From Novosphingobium sp. (GTDB lineage Bacteria; Pseudomonadota; Alphaproteobacteria; Sphingomonadales; Sphingomonadaceae), in NCBI RefSeq assembly GCF_030696665.1, contig NZ_JAUYRV010000013.1:1-64000 (forward strand): 64,000 nt of DNA, read 5' to 3'. The translations under genes and the position numbers were made by a program. Shown piece after piece: positions 8,819 to 17,802 of this stretch. Each line of letters begins with the position of its first letter. The stretch's first letter is position 1. The notes beneath the pieces are model-generated. The model did no database searches, was not told the origin of the DNA, and worked only from the letters and a program-made list of their open reading frames with translations.

Positions 8819-11623
8819 TCAGTCGAACTTGAAGCGCACGCCAAGCGCGAATGTGCGCGCCAGCAGGGTGGTGCCAAGGTTGAACTGGTCCGGGTTGCCG
8901 ACATTGTCGAACTTGTAGTAGTTCTGCTGCTTCGAATTGGTGAGGTTCACCGCATCGAAGGTGACACCAATGTCCTTCGTCACGTTCCAGGTCAGCTGGA
9001 AATCGAGGCTCTGTTCCGGGCGGAACCATACGCCGATGGGGTTGGCAAAGAGCCGCGCTTCGTTGTTGCGGAGGAATTCCTTGCGCCAGACATAAGACAA
9101 GCGCGCATTGAGCGGGCCTTTGTCATAGGCCAGCGTTGCGTTGTACGACAGTGTGGAGACGCTGAAGAACTGCGATGTCGTCTCGCCGGTGATGTTGCCG
9201 GTGCTGTCCGAAAGCGGGATGTTCTGCTTGGAATCAAGGATCGTGACGCTGCCGTTGAAGCCAAGGCCATCAAGCGGGCCGGGCAGGTAATCGGGGAAGT
9301 AGGTGAGGCCCACTTCCACGCCTTCAAGCACGCCGTTGGAGGCATTGACCGGGCGAGTGATCGCAAAGAAATCGGTCGCCCCGGCGGTGATGTCGTTATC
9401 AGGGATGAATTCGCGCACGGTCAGCGGCACCACCAGTCCATCAATTTCACGGCGGAAACCGGTGATGAAGATGGCGCTGTCACGATCGAAATACCATTCA
9501 ACCGCAAGGTCATAGTTCTTCGATTGCGTGGGGCGCAGGTTGGCCGTGCCTGCGCTGCCCGAACCGAAGCCGACGCCGGTGAGATCGCCGGTCAGATTGT
9601 AGTTCGGGTTGATATCGCCAAAGTTCGGGCGGCGCAGCGTTTCGCCATAGTTGAAGCGCACACGCAGGTTGTCGGTCAGTTCGTAGCGCAGCGTGGCGCT
9701 GGGCAGCCAGCGCGAGGTGCGGTTCGAGCTTTGCGTCAGCGCGCCGCCCTGAAGCCGGTTGTAGAACTTGGCGTCGGTATCGACATCGACATAGCGCACG
9801 CCAGCCTGGAATTGCAGCGGGCGGCCAAACAGGCTGACTTCGGTATCGGCAGTGATATAGGCGGCAAGGTTCGTTTCCTCGATGCCGAACACGCGCTCAA
9901 GCGAAAGCGTGTCTGATGCAGACAGGCCGAAGTCGGCGCGCACGGCATCTACGTTGTCGTTGATCCAGTATCCGCTTGGCAGAACCCAGCTGGTCGGCAC
10001 ATTGGCACGGCCATCGAAGAAGCCGCTGTTGGTGAACAGCGCTTCGGTGGGGAAAGTGGAAAGGCTGCGGCCAAGGGCATTCGCGCTGCGGGCGCGGGTG
10101 AAGGTTTGCGCGGTGCGACGATCAAGGCGGACACCGGCCTTGATCTGGCGCAGGAAGCCTTCGTCCCACGTGTAATAGCCATCAAGCATGCCGGTGATGG
10201 CATCGCCCTGCGATTTGTCGGCGTTGTCGTAAAACTCGGCCACGTTCCAGACCGAGGGATCGGCCAGCAAGGCGTTGTCATCAAACTGGAACGACGGCAC
10301 GCCGCCACCGGCATTGAAATCGGCGGTGATCTGGCTGGCTACGCGATCGGTGCGCATGGCCAGAAAGGTCGATTGGTTGGTGCTCTTCTGGTAGGTTACG
10401 TCGCCGACGATCTTGCCGCGATCACCCAGATCCCACGTGCCATTCAGCGCATAGACCATGCTGTCGGTGCGGTTGGTGGAAAAATCGCCGCTGTTGAAGC
10501 CATAGACATCATCGACGGTGCGCGATTTGATGATGTTGGTGCCGTCATAAACTTCGAACGGTCCGGGGTTGCCCCACCAATCGACGAAGCTGAACTGCAG
10601 CGAATTGAAGGTGTTACCGCGGAAGCCAGAGTAATAGACTTCGGCGGTGTAGACCGAACTGCTGTTGGGTGCCCACTGCAGCGCGACGTTAACCGATGGG
10701 CGTTCACGCTCACCATACAGGTCGGAACTGAACACCGCGTCGCGGCTGAGGTAGTAGGGAACTTCGGTGCCGTTGATGTTCAGCGTCGATCCGGCGGCGG
10801 TCGGCAGGCCGTAGTCCAGCCCGGCGGTCCAGCCTGAGAAGATGCGCTGCAACGGGGTGAAGCCCGATCCGGCAGGCGGATTTTCGGTGGCGAAAGGCAC
10901 GAATGCGCCTGCCGTGGTGCTCATGTTGCGGTATTTGGTACGGCTGTAGCTGGCGTCGACCAGCAGGCCGATTTCGCCAATGCCGGTTTCCCAGCGGTCG
11001 CTGACCAGCAAAGCCACGTTGGGGTTATAGCTGTCAGCCTGCTGGTTGTAGATCCCGCGCGCAAGGCCGGCGATGCTGAAGCCGTTGAAATCGAACGGGC
11101 GGCGCGTCTGCACATCGATCTGACCGGCAAGACCGGTCTCGATCTGGTCGGCCGAGCGGGTCTTGTAGACGTTGACGCTCTTGACCAGGTTGGCCGAGAT
11201 ATCCTGCAACGCGAATGACTGGCCCGCTGCGGTAAAGATGTTGCGGCCGTTCATCGTGGTCAGCGGATCGGACAGGCCGCGAATGGTGATGCCTGCTGCC
11301 TCACCGCCCGAACGATCCGTCACCTGGATGCCCGTGACGCGCTGCAACGCTTCGATCACGTTATTGTCGGGCAGCTTGCCCACGTCTTCGGCCACGATCG
11401 AATCGACGATCTGGGTGGATGTGCGGCGCACGTCGAGCGCCTTGCTGATGGCTGCGCGCACGCCGCTGACGACGATCACGTCTTCTTCGGCGGGCAGATC
11501 TGCCTCGGCCACGGCTTGTGGCGCATCGTTGCTTTGCGCATGGGCGATTGAAGGCACGAATGCGCCTGCAACGGACATTGCGAGCAACGATACGGATGTG
11601 AATGCAACTGGCCGGATAGCCAT
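8819..11623 (-). CDS. TonB-dependent receptor, arabinan/arabinose locus
   Basis: Outer-membrane importer of 934 residues, likely for arabino-oligosaccharides. It has a signal peptide (VSLLAMSVAGAFVPSIAHAQ), a TonB box DVIVVSGVR, a plug with EALQRVTGIQVTDRSGGEAAG, and ends in Phe-Lys-Phe-Asp, close to the aromatic end usual for barrels. The ATG at 11623 has GGGAGAG upstream; the frame extends to 11671 only through the leader. It is last in a run of minus-strand arabinose genes but has its own 180-bp upstream gap with three copies of the GntR-type motif, so it can be expressed separately. It is a distant paralogue of the receptor at 3922-6768. Confidence 0.92.
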   Translation of the reverse strand: MAIRPVAFTSVSLLAMSVAGAFVPSIAHAQSNDAPQAVAEADLPAEEDVIVVSGVRAAISKALDVRRTSTQIVDSIVAEDVGKLPDNNVIEALQRVTGIQVTDRSGGEAAGITIRGLSDPLTTMNGRNIFTAAGQSFALQDISANLVKSVNVYKTRSADQIETGLAGQIDVQTRRPFDFNGFSIAGLARGIYNQQADSYNPNVALLVSDRWETGIGEIGLLVDASYSRTKYRNMSTTAGAFVPFATENPPAGSGFTPLQRIFSGWTAGLDYGLPTAAGSTLNINGTEVPYYLSRDAVFSSDLYGERERPSVNVALQWAPNSSSVYTAEVYYSGFRGNTFNSLQFSFVDWWGNPGPFEVYDGTNIIKSRTVDDVYGFNSGDFSTNRTDSMVYALNGTWDLGDRGKIVGDVTYQKSTNQSTFLAMRTDRVASQITADFNAGGGVPSFQFDDNALLADPSVWNVAEFYDNADKSQGDAITGMLDGYYTWDEGFLRQIKAGVRLDRRTAQTFTRARSANALGRSLSTFPTEALFTNSGFFDGRANVPTSWVLPSGYWINDNVDAVRADFGLSASDTLSLERVFGIEETNLAAYITADTEVSLFGRPLQFQAGVRYVDVDTDAKFYNRLQGGALTQSSNRTSRWLPSATLRYELTDNLRVRFNYGETLRRPNFGDINPNYNLTGDLTGVGFGSGSAGTANLRPTQSKNYDLAVEWYFDRDSAIFITGFRREIDGLVVPLTVREFIPDNDITAGATDFFAITRPVNASNGVLEGVEVGLTYFPDYLPGPLDGLGFNGSVTILDSKQNIPLSDSTGNITGETTSQFFSVSTLSYNATLAYDKGPLNARLSYVWRKEFLRNNEARLFANPIGVWFRPEQSLDFQLTWNVTKDIGVTFDAVNLTNSKQQNYYKFDNVGNPDQFNLGTTLLARTFALGVRFKFD

Positions 11624-11670
11624 GTTTCTCTCTCCCTGAGCTGAGGACGGCCCCCTTGCCGCGCCTCGCA

Positions 11671-11700
11671 TTTGTCAGACTAATTATTTGTCGGAGTTAT
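11671..11700. promoter_or_regulatory. Tandem GntR-type operators, sites B1 and B2
   Basis: TTTGTCAGACTAAT (11671-11684) and TTTGTCGGAGTTAT (11687-11700) lie 16 bp apart, 48-77 bp upstream of the TonB receptor start. The GTCGGAC core is the sort of short palindrome bound by FadR/FCD-subfamily GntR proteins, one of which is encoded at 19452-20243. Confidence 0.6.
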
Positions 11701-11794
11701 CGCTGGCAAGCAGTTTTTTGTCCTTTGCGAACAAATCGGTTCTTTTGGGTGTTTGGCGATCCTGCGGACCAGTATGCCTGCCCAAATGCAAACG

Positions 11795-11808
11795 TTTGTA
11801 GGACTAAT
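11795..11808. promoter_or_regulatory. Possible GntR-type operator, site B3
   Basis: TTTGTAGGACTAAT overlaps the stop codon of the upstream GH43 gene, about 170 bp before the TonB receptor start. It differs from the consensus at one position, but because it overlaps coding sequence it is less certain than B1 and B2. Confidence 0.4.
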
Positions 11809-13204
11809 CAACCAGCCAAAGCGGGGAATCGGCCATCGGGGCAAGTGCGTTGCCATTGGCCGAAATCGCATGCCCGCTCCGCAGCGCCGACTCAAGCCGA
11901 ACGCCGCCTGCGCCTTGGACCGGGATGAAAGTCTGCGCCGGTCCATCGGTAGCTGCGGCAAGCGTAAGGCTGCCATCGGGCATAACGGTGACGCGATCAG
12001 CAGGGCGCAGGATTGGCGCGAGCGCAATCGGGCCGCTTTCGCCAATGGGGATCATACGGAACTGGCTTTGCGCCAAGGCACCGCCGCCCAGGGAAAGCGC
12101 GGAGTCACGATGGGTCAGCGCAGGGCCGCCCGCACCGCGCAGCAACCGCACTGGCAGCGGGCCATTGCCAACCGGCACGCCGAAATCGGGCGATCCGTCC
12201 GCCTTGAAATAGAGCCGCTGCACGCGCGTGTGGCGGTTCGGATCGAACAGGGGGTCACCCTCGATCTGCTCATAATCGCGCCCGTGATAGACCAGCATGT
12301 CACGCCCCTGCTCGTCCACGGTGAAGCTGTTGTGGCCCGGGCCATAGACGCCGGTTTCGCGGTTGGTGACGAACACTGGCTGGTCTGATTTGGTCCAGGC
12401 GCGCGGGTCCATGATGTTGGCATTGTCTGCCGCCGTCAGCATTCCAAGGCAATAGCGCGCGTCGGTGGCGCTGGCGGAATAGGTCATGAACAGGCGGCCA
12501 TTGCGGGCCAGCACGGCAGGCGCTTCGGCAACCTTGAAGCCGCGCACTTCCCAATCGAGTGTGGGCACCGTCAACCGCGCAGGCGCTGCGGCCAAAGTCA
12601 GCGGGCTTGCCATCGGCGCGATATAGAGGTTCGAATTTGTCTCAATCCCCGGCTCGCGCTGCGCCCAAGCAAAATAGCTGGTGCCGCGATGGACGAAGAT
12701 TGAGGAATCGAGGTTGAAGCTGTCCCACGGGGTCTGAAACTGGCCCAGCACCGTCCAGTTTCCGGTCATCGGGTCCGGACCGTCGCACACCACGGCATAA
12801 GTGCGGATGCGGAACACGTCTTCCCCGCCGCCGCTTGGCCCGGCGGCGAAATAGATGATCCAGCGGCCATCGAACAGGTGCAGTTCGGGTGCCCAGAGGA
12901 AACCGGACATCGGGCCGGTCGCCTCGTGCCGCCACAACACGCGCTCTTCGGCGGTGGCAAGGCCTGCGATGGTTTTTGAACGGCGCAGCACCAACCGGTC
13001 GTACTCGGGCACGGAGCCGGTCATGTAATAGAAGCCGTCATCGTGGCGGAAGACCTGCGCGTCGGCACGCTGGCGCACCAGCGGGTTTGCCGGGCCTTGC
13101 GGCGCACTGGCAGCGACGGGAAGGTTGCGCGCAACGGGGCCGCACGCCATCGGCAGCAGGGCGGAACCGGCCACAAAGGCGCGGCGCGAAAGCGAAAGGG
13201 TCAT
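11804..13204 (-). CDS. Glycoside hydrolase family 43 protein (exo-arabinanase/arabinofuranosidase type), Tat-exported
   Basis: A 466-residue enzyme likely acting on arabinan-derived oligosaccharides. The N-terminal LSRRAFVAGSALLPMACGP is a twin-arginine signal, possibly with a weak lipobox at the Cys. The GH43 catalytic positions are visible: base Asp in RADAQVFRHDD, pKa Asp in FNLDSSIFVH and acid Glu in VAEAPAVLARNG. VYGPGHNSF and MLVYHGRDY are typical late blades of the propeller. The final 100 or so residues form an extra domain I cannot name, perhaps a carbohydrate-binding module. It is the sixth gene of the minus-strand run that starts at 19329, 25 bp after the arabinanase gene. Confidence 0.82.
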   Translation of the reverse strand: MTLSLSRRAFVAGSALLPMACGPVARNLPVAASAPQGPANPLVRQRADAQVFRHDDGFYYMTGSVPEYDRLVLRRSKTIAGLATAEERVLWRHEATGPMSGFLWAPELHLFDGRWIIYFAAGPSGGGEDVFRIRTYAVVCDGPDPMTGNWTVLGQFQTPWDSFNLDSSIFVHRGTSYFAWAQREPGIETNSNLYIAPMASPLTLAAAPARLTVPTLDWEVRGFKVAEAPAVLARNGRLFMTYSASATDARYCLGMLTAADNANIMDPRAWTKSDQPVFVTNRETGVYGPGHNSFTVDEQGRDMLVYHGRDYEQIEGDPLFDPNRHTRVQRLYFKADGSPDFGVPVGNGPLPVRLLRGAGGPALTHRDSALSLGGGALAQSQFRMIPIGESGPIALAPILRPADRVTVMPDGSLTLAAATDGPAQTFIPVQGAGGVRLESALRSGHAISANGNALAPMADSPLWLVD

Positions 13205-13229
13205 CGCAAGTCCTCTCAGTTATGTTCTG

Positions 13230-14225
13230 TCAGTCAATCGGTTCGGCCACGGGCCATCCGTCTGCATCCCAGCGCAACCGGGCCACGCGCAGCACCGGCG
13301 CGCCATTGGCCGTCCGGTCATAGGCGTGCCAGACCAGCGTGGTTGTGCCATCGGTATCGGTGAAGGCACCGGCGTGTCCGGGGCCGCGATAGCGCTGCTT
13401 TTCCTGCAGATCGGCGCGCAGCAGGATTGTGCCGCCGCCTTGCATCATCTCGCTGCCGTCCTTGCCGCGATAGGGACCGGTGATCTTCTCGGCGCGGCCA
13501 ACCACGGTGTAGTAGGTGCTGTTCACGCCCTTGCAGCAATAGTCGTAGGACACGATCAGGTAATAGGCCCCGCCGTGTGGCACGATGAAGGGGGCCTCTA
13601 CCGGCGCAGGTCCGCCAGCAGGCGCGGGACGCCGGGCAATGGCATAAGGCTCGGTCCCCGGCGCGGGCTTGCCGGTTTGCGGATCGAGCGGGAGCAGCTT
13701 GATCCCGCTCCAGAAACTGCCGAGCGACAGCCAGTGCCGCCCTTGTGCATCGACCACGAAGTTGGGATCGATGGCGTTGAAATCATCGGCGGGTGTGGAC
13801 ATCACCACCATGCCCCGGTCGGTCCAGCGATAGTCCTTCGCCTTCGGGTCCAGCGTCGGGCTGGTGGCAAGGCCGATGGCGGACCGGTTCGATCCGAACG
13901 TGGAGATCGAATAGTAGAGCCGGTATTGGCCGTTTACATAGGAAATGTCGGGCGCCCAGATGCCTTCGGTTCCCGGCACCGCCTTGGTTGCCCATGCCGG
14001 AATCTCGGCAAATACTGCGCCTGCGTCTTTCCACGTCTTCAGATCGGGCGAAGTGCGGATGCCGATGTATTTGCCGATGGTGTTGAAGACATACCACGTT
14101 TGCCCCTGCCGGATCACCACCGGATCGTGGACCGCAATGTCTCCGGCCAGCGGCGCGGGCTGCGCCGCCGCGCCTGCCAGGGGCAGGATCGCGGCGAGCA
14201 GGGTCAGGGCGCGCATCACGCTCAT
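13230..14225 (-). CDS. GH43 arabinan endo-1,5-alpha-L-arabinosidase-like
   Basis: A 331-residue periplasmic or secreted arabinanase. It has a signal peptide (LTLLAAILPLAGAAAQ) followed directly by the propeller. The catalytic triad positions are visible: base Asp in AVHDPVVIRQG, pKa Asp in FNAIDPNFVVD and acid Glu in PVEAPFIVPHGG. GIWAPDISYVNGQYRLYYS and YYLIVSYDYCCKG are strongly arabinanase-like. Length is normal for a single-domain GH43 arabinanase. The start overlaps the stop of the GH51 gene by four bases (ATGA), so the two are translated together and should act in sequence: endo-cleavage here, arabinofuranose release by GH51. Confidence 0.88.
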   Translation of the reverse strand: MSVMRALTLLAAILPLAGAAAQPAPLAGDIAVHDPVVIRQGQTWYVFNTIGKYIGIRTSPDLKTWKDAGAVFAEIPAWATKAVPGTEGIWAPDISYVNGQYRLYYSISTFGSNRSAIGLATSPTLDPKAKDYRWTDRGMVVMSTPADDFNAIDPNFVVDAQGRHWLSLGSFWSGIKLLPLDPQTGKPAPGTEPYAIARRPAPAGGPAPVEAPFIVPHGGAYYLIVSYDYCCKGVNSTYYTVVGRAEKITGPYRGKDGSEMMQGGGTILLRADLQEKQRYRGPGHAGAFTDTDGTTTLVWHAYDRTANGAPVLRVARLRWDADGWPVAEPID

Positions 14226-15787
14226 TGCAGGGTCAGCACCACGACCGACTTGGCCGGGAGCGTTACTGACAGAGTGCCGCCGCTGATGCTTGCGCCGGTG
14301 AAGGGCACGGGCTTCACCACATCGGGCGCGGTGAACGTGTTGTGCGAATTGATGGCAGGCGCGGTCAACACGCGCCCGGTCACGCGATTGGCAGGCAGTC
14401 CAGCCAGCTTAACCGTGACCGTGTTTGGCTGGTTCGGATCAAGGTTTGACAGCGCAACGTAAGTCTTGCCGTCCTTCGCCTTCACCGCCGATCCGCTGAC
14501 GGCGGGCATGGTGAACTGGTCCTTGGCATACCACGGCGTGTCCAGATCGATGGGCAGCACGGTGCCATCCTGCCACGGCTTGTACATTTCAAACACGTGG
14601 TAGGTGGGGGTGAGGACCATCTTCTTGCCCTCGGTCAGGATCATCGCCTGCAGCACGTTGACCATCTGGGCGATAGCGCTCATCCGCACGCGGTCTGCGT
14701 GGCGGGCGAAGATGTCGAGATGGATCGAGGCGATCAGCGCGTCACGCAAAGTGTTCTGCTGGCGCAGGAAACCGGGGTGCGTGCCGGGATCTTGCGCATA
14801 CCACGCGCCCCATTCGTCCACGGCCAGGAAGATCCGCTTTTTCGGATCGTACTTGTCCATGATCGCGCTGTGCTTGGTGATGAGATCGTCCATGCGCCGC
14901 GCGCCTGCCAGCGCATCGGCCCAGCCATGCTCATCAAAATCGACCGCTGGCGCGCGCGGGGGCCAGCCCCCTGCGGGCAGGACATAGTAGTGCAGCGATA
15001 CGCCATCGAGCATATCGCCCGCCACGCGCATCATTGCATCGGTCCAGGCAAAGTCATCGACATTCGCACCGGCGGCGATCTTCATGACGCGCGTTCCGGC
15101 GGGGGCCTTGACGAAAGTGGCATAGCGGCGCGTCAGGTCGGCGGCATATTCGGGCCGCATGTTGCCGCCACAGCCCCACAATTCGTTGCCCACGCCAAAG
15201 TATGGCACGGCCCACGGCTCCTTGTGGCCGTTCTTGGCGCGCAGATCGGCCAGCGTTCCGGCGGGTGCGGTCATGTATTCCACCCACTCAGCCATTTCCT
15301 GCGGCGTGCCGTTGCCGACATTGCCCGCGACATAGGCCTCTGCACCGGTCTGGCGGAGCAGTTCGAAAAACTCGTGCGTGCCAACCGTGTTGGGTTCGGT
15401 CACGCCGCCCCAGTGGGTGTTGATCTTTACCGGGCGCTGCGCCTTTGGCCCGATGCCTTCGCGCCAGTGGTATTCATCGGCAAAGCAGCCGCCGGGCCAG
15501 CGGATCACCGGCACCGAAAGGTTTTTCAGCGCGGCGATCACATCGTTGCGAAAGCCGTTGGTCTGCGGGATCGATTTGTCACCGGCCACCCACAGCCCGC
15601 CATAGATGCCATTGCCCAGATGTTCGGCAAACTGCGTGAAGATGCGCTTGTCATAGACCGGACCCGGCTTGTCCGCATGAAGGGTGGCGCTGGTCGGCTT
15701 GCCGCCGGTGTCGGCGTGAGCAGGGGTAGCCAGCGCACTGGCGGCGAGCAGAAAAGCAAAGGCGGTGCGGCGGATTGTGTTTGTCAT
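14222..15787 (-). CDS. Alpha-L-arabinofuranosidase, GH51
   Basis: Releases terminal L-arabinofuranose from arabinan and arabinoxylan fragments. The 521-residue protein has a signal peptide (AFLLAASALATPAHA), so unlike many GH51 enzymes it is exported. The TIM-barrel region shows PVIRWPGGCFADEYHW, the acid/base Glu in FGVGNELWGCGGN and the nucleophile Glu in FLAVDEWGAWY. A C-terminal beta domain follows (from about residue 390). The ATG at 15787 follows GGGAGAGGTCACG. It is 23 bp downstream of the L-arabinose dehydrogenase gene and overlaps the arabinanase start. Confidence 0.93.
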   Translation of the reverse strand: MTNTIRRTAFAFLLAASALATPAHADTGGKPTSATLHADKPGPVYDKRIFTQFAEHLGNGIYGGLWVAGDKSIPQTNGFRNDVIAALKNLSVPVIRWPGGCFADEYHWREGIGPKAQRPVKINTHWGGVTEPNTVGTHEFFELLRQTGAEAYVAGNVGNGTPQEMAEWVEYMTAPAGTLADLRAKNGHKEPWAVPYFGVGNELWGCGGNMRPEYAADLTRRYATFVKAPAGTRVMKIAAGANVDDFAWTDAMMRVAGDMLDGVSLHYYVLPAGGWPPRAPAVDFDEHGWADALAGARRMDDLITKHSAIMDKYDPKKRIFLAVDEWGAWYAQDPGTHPGFLRQQNTLRDALIASIHLDIFARHADRVRMSAIAQMVNVLQAMILTEGKKMVLTPTYHVFEMYKPWQDGTVLPIDLDTPWYAKDQFTMPAVSGSAVKAKDGKTYVALSNLDPNQPNTVTVKLAGLPANRVTGRVLTAPAINSHNTFTAPDVVKPVPFTGASISGGTLSVTLPAKSVVVLTLQ

Positions 15788-15810
15788 CGTGACCTCTCCC
15801 AAGAGGTGTT

Positions 15811-16737
15811 TCAGTCCAGAAATGCTTCGGTCGCCTGCCGCCGTCCGCGCAGAAACGCATCGGCGACAAGCCGCAATGGCGCGACATCCACATCGCTGCG
15901 CCCTGATCGGATCAGTGTGGCGAAGCGTGCGTAGAGGCCGGGATATTCGTGATCTTCGGCATGTTCAGTGCCGCTTGGCAGGACCAGCACCGCGCCGCCG
16001 TGCGTCAGTTTCAGCGCGCCCGCATCGGTTTCAACCACAATGTCCCAGCTTTGCGGGCCGGTTTGCCGCCAATCCAGATCCATGTGGATCGTGGCCCCGC
16101 CGGTGTCGCAAAAGCTCATGTCCGCAGCGATGGGCGCGGCGCGGTTTGCCGGGATTTCCAGCAGCGCCTGCTTCAGGAAGAACGGGCGCGGCAGGATGTG
16201 GGTGACGATGGACAGGGCATTGATGCCCGGATCGAACACGCCCAGCCCGCCCGGCTCCCAGATCCACGCCTGCCCCGGATGCCACACGCGCACGTCTTCG
16301 CGCCAGGTGATCTCAACGCTTTTGATCGTGCGTTCGGCCAGCCACGCCCGCGCCGGAGCAACGCCAGCGGCAAAGCGCGAATGCCACGCCGCAAACAGCG
16401 ATGCGCCAACCTTGTCCGCCCGCGCCTCAAGCGCGGCCACTTCGGCCAGCGTAGCGCCCGGCGGCTTTTCAAGGAACACGTGGATGCCGCGCTTCAGGGC
16501 CATTGCCGCCAGATCATAGCGGACTTGGGGCGGGGTGCAGAGCGCCACCGCATCCACCGCCGGGCCATCTTCCAGCAGCTTTTCAAGGCTTTCCAGATGC
16601 GGCACGCCTGCCACGCCCGGATCGTGCGGGCTGACCGTGGCGGCAAGGCTGAACGCCCGGTTCCCGGCGATGGCGGGCAGGTGCTGATCGCGCGCGATCT
16701 TGCCCACGCCCACCACGGCGATGCGGATGGGGTCCAT
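15811..16737 (-). CDS. L-arabinose 1-dehydrogenase (Gfo/Idh/MocA family)
   Basis: Oxidises L-arabinose to L-arabinono-lactone with NAD(P)+, the entry step of the non-phosphorylating pathway; D-galactose may also be used. The 308-residue protein begins with the Rossmann motif VVGVGKIARDQHLPAI and contains CTPPQVRYD, the EKPPGAT segment with its conserved Lys, and WHPGQAWIWEPGGLGVFDPG. All of these closely resemble the Azospirillum brasilense L-arabinose dehydrogenase as I recall it. The ATG at 16737 sits four bases after the upstream TAG. The other pathway enzymes nearby (lactonase, dehydratases, semialdehyde dehydrogenase) support the arabinose assignment over galactose. Confidence 0.88.
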   Translation of the reverse strand: MDPIRIAVVGVGKIARDQHLPAIAGNRAFSLAATVSPHDPGVAGVPHLESLEKLLEDGPAVDAVALCTPPQVRYDLAAMALKRGIHVFLEKPPGATLAEVAALEARADKVGASLFAAWHSRFAAGVAPARAWLAERTIKSVEITWREDVRVWHPGQAWIWEPGGLGVFDPGINALSIVTHILPRPFFLKQALLEIPANRAAPIAADMSFCDTGGATIHMDLDWRQTGPQSWDIVVETDAGALKLTHGGAVLVLPSGTEHAEDHEYPGLYARFATLIRSGRSDVDVAPLRLVADAFLRGRRQATEAFLD

Positions 16738-16741
16738 CGGC

Positions 16742-17740
16742 CTAGAGCACTTTGACCGCAACCGGCGCGTCGGTTCCGGCGGCGCGGGTCAGCGGGTTGC
16801 GCAAGGGCAGGGCGAACGGTGCAGCTTCGATTTCGAACACATCGCCTTCCTGCGTGCGCACGCCATCGCTGAACGAAAGCGTGGCGGTGCCGAAGAAGTG
16901 GACGTGAACGTCGCCGGGGCGGCGGAACAGGGCATATTTGAAATGGTGGTGTTCAAGGTTGGACAGCGTGTGGCTCATGTTGTCCTCGCCCGAAAGGAAA
17001 GGCTTTTCCCACAGCACTTTGCCATCGCGCACGATGCGGCTGGTGCCGTGCAGATCGGTCGGCACCTCGTCGATCAGCAGTTCTGCCCCCAGCGATGCCT
17101 TGCGCAGCTTTGAATGGGCGAGCCACAAGTAGTTGTGGCGCTCGGTCACATGGTCCGAGAATTCGTTGGCCAGCGCAAAGCCAAGGCGGAACGGCGTGCC
17201 GTCTGCCCCGATCAGGTAGATGCCCGCCAGCTCCGGCTCCTCGCCACCATCCTGCGCGAAGACAGGCATTTCCAGCGCATCGGTTGGCCCGACAAGCTGC
17301 GATCCATCGCCCTTGTAGAACCATTCGGGCTGCTGGCCGATAACGCCATCGGCCGGTTTTCCGCCCTCCAGCCCTTCCAGGAACATGCGCATGGAATCGG
17401 TCTGGTGCGCCGCAGCGGCGGCATCGCGGTGCATCTTGTCGCGCCCTTCGGCAGAGCCGAGGTGGGTGAGGCCAGTGCCCGCCAGCATCAGGTGCGCCGG
17501 GTCTTCGTGGTCAATCGGCGCGATGAAGTTTCCGGCGGCGAGTTCGGCGGAAAGATCCACCGCAGCGCCCGTGCCGCAGCTACGCGCCGCATCGGCAAGG
17601 CTGGTGCCATCGGCAATGGCGCGCGCGGCAAGATCGCGGATGGAAGCCACGTCCGGCACGACGTGGGCGGCATCATTGTCGGCCAGAACGACCGAGCGCG
17701 TGCCATCGGGCGCGCGGTGCTGGAGCAGGCGAAGGGCCAT
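16742..17740 (-). CDS. 2-keto-3-deoxy-L-arabonate dehydratase (FAH superfamily, AraD1/GguC-like)
   Basis: Probably converts 2-keto-3-deoxy-L-arabonate to 2-oxoglutarate semialdehyde. The 332-residue protein has the fumarylacetoacetate-hydrolase fold. LAGTGLTHLGSAEGRDKMHR is the distinctive GguC/AraD1 N-terminal segment, and FALANEFSDHV and GEDNMSHTLSNLEHHHFKY carry the metal- and substrate-site acids. The better-known Azospirillum enzyme for this step belongs to the aldolase-like DHDPS family; this unrelated FAH-type enzyme is the alternative. It sits between the semialdehyde dehydrogenase gene (62 bp upstream) and L-arabinose dehydrogenase (4 bp downstream), which fits the step exactly. Confidence 0.82.
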   Translation of the reverse strand: MALRLLQHRAPDGTRSVVLADNDAAHVVPDVASIRDLAARAIADGTSLADAARSCGTGAAVDLSAELAAGNFIAPIDHEDPAHLMLAGTGLTHLGSAEGRDKMHRDAAAAAHQTDSMRMFLEGLEGGKPADGVIGQQPEWFYKGDGSQLVGPTDALEMPVFAQDGGEEPELAGIYLIGADGTPFRLGFALANEFSDHVTERHNYLWLAHSKLRKASLGAELLIDEVPTDLHGTSRIVRDGKVLWEKPFLSGEDNMSHTLSNLEHHHFKYALFRRPGDVHVHFFGTATLSFSDGVRTQEGDVFEIEAAPFALPLRNPLTRAAGTDAPVAVKVL

Positions 17741-17802
17741 CGTTCAAACTCTCCCTGATGCGGCGGGCCGGCTCGCCCGCCGCAGGTCAATGCAACAAGG
17801 TC

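Noticed and set aside
13125..15934. Two 445-residue plus-strand frames opposite the GH43 and GH51 genes
   Set aside because: Shadows of genes with clear catalytic motifs on the minus strand.
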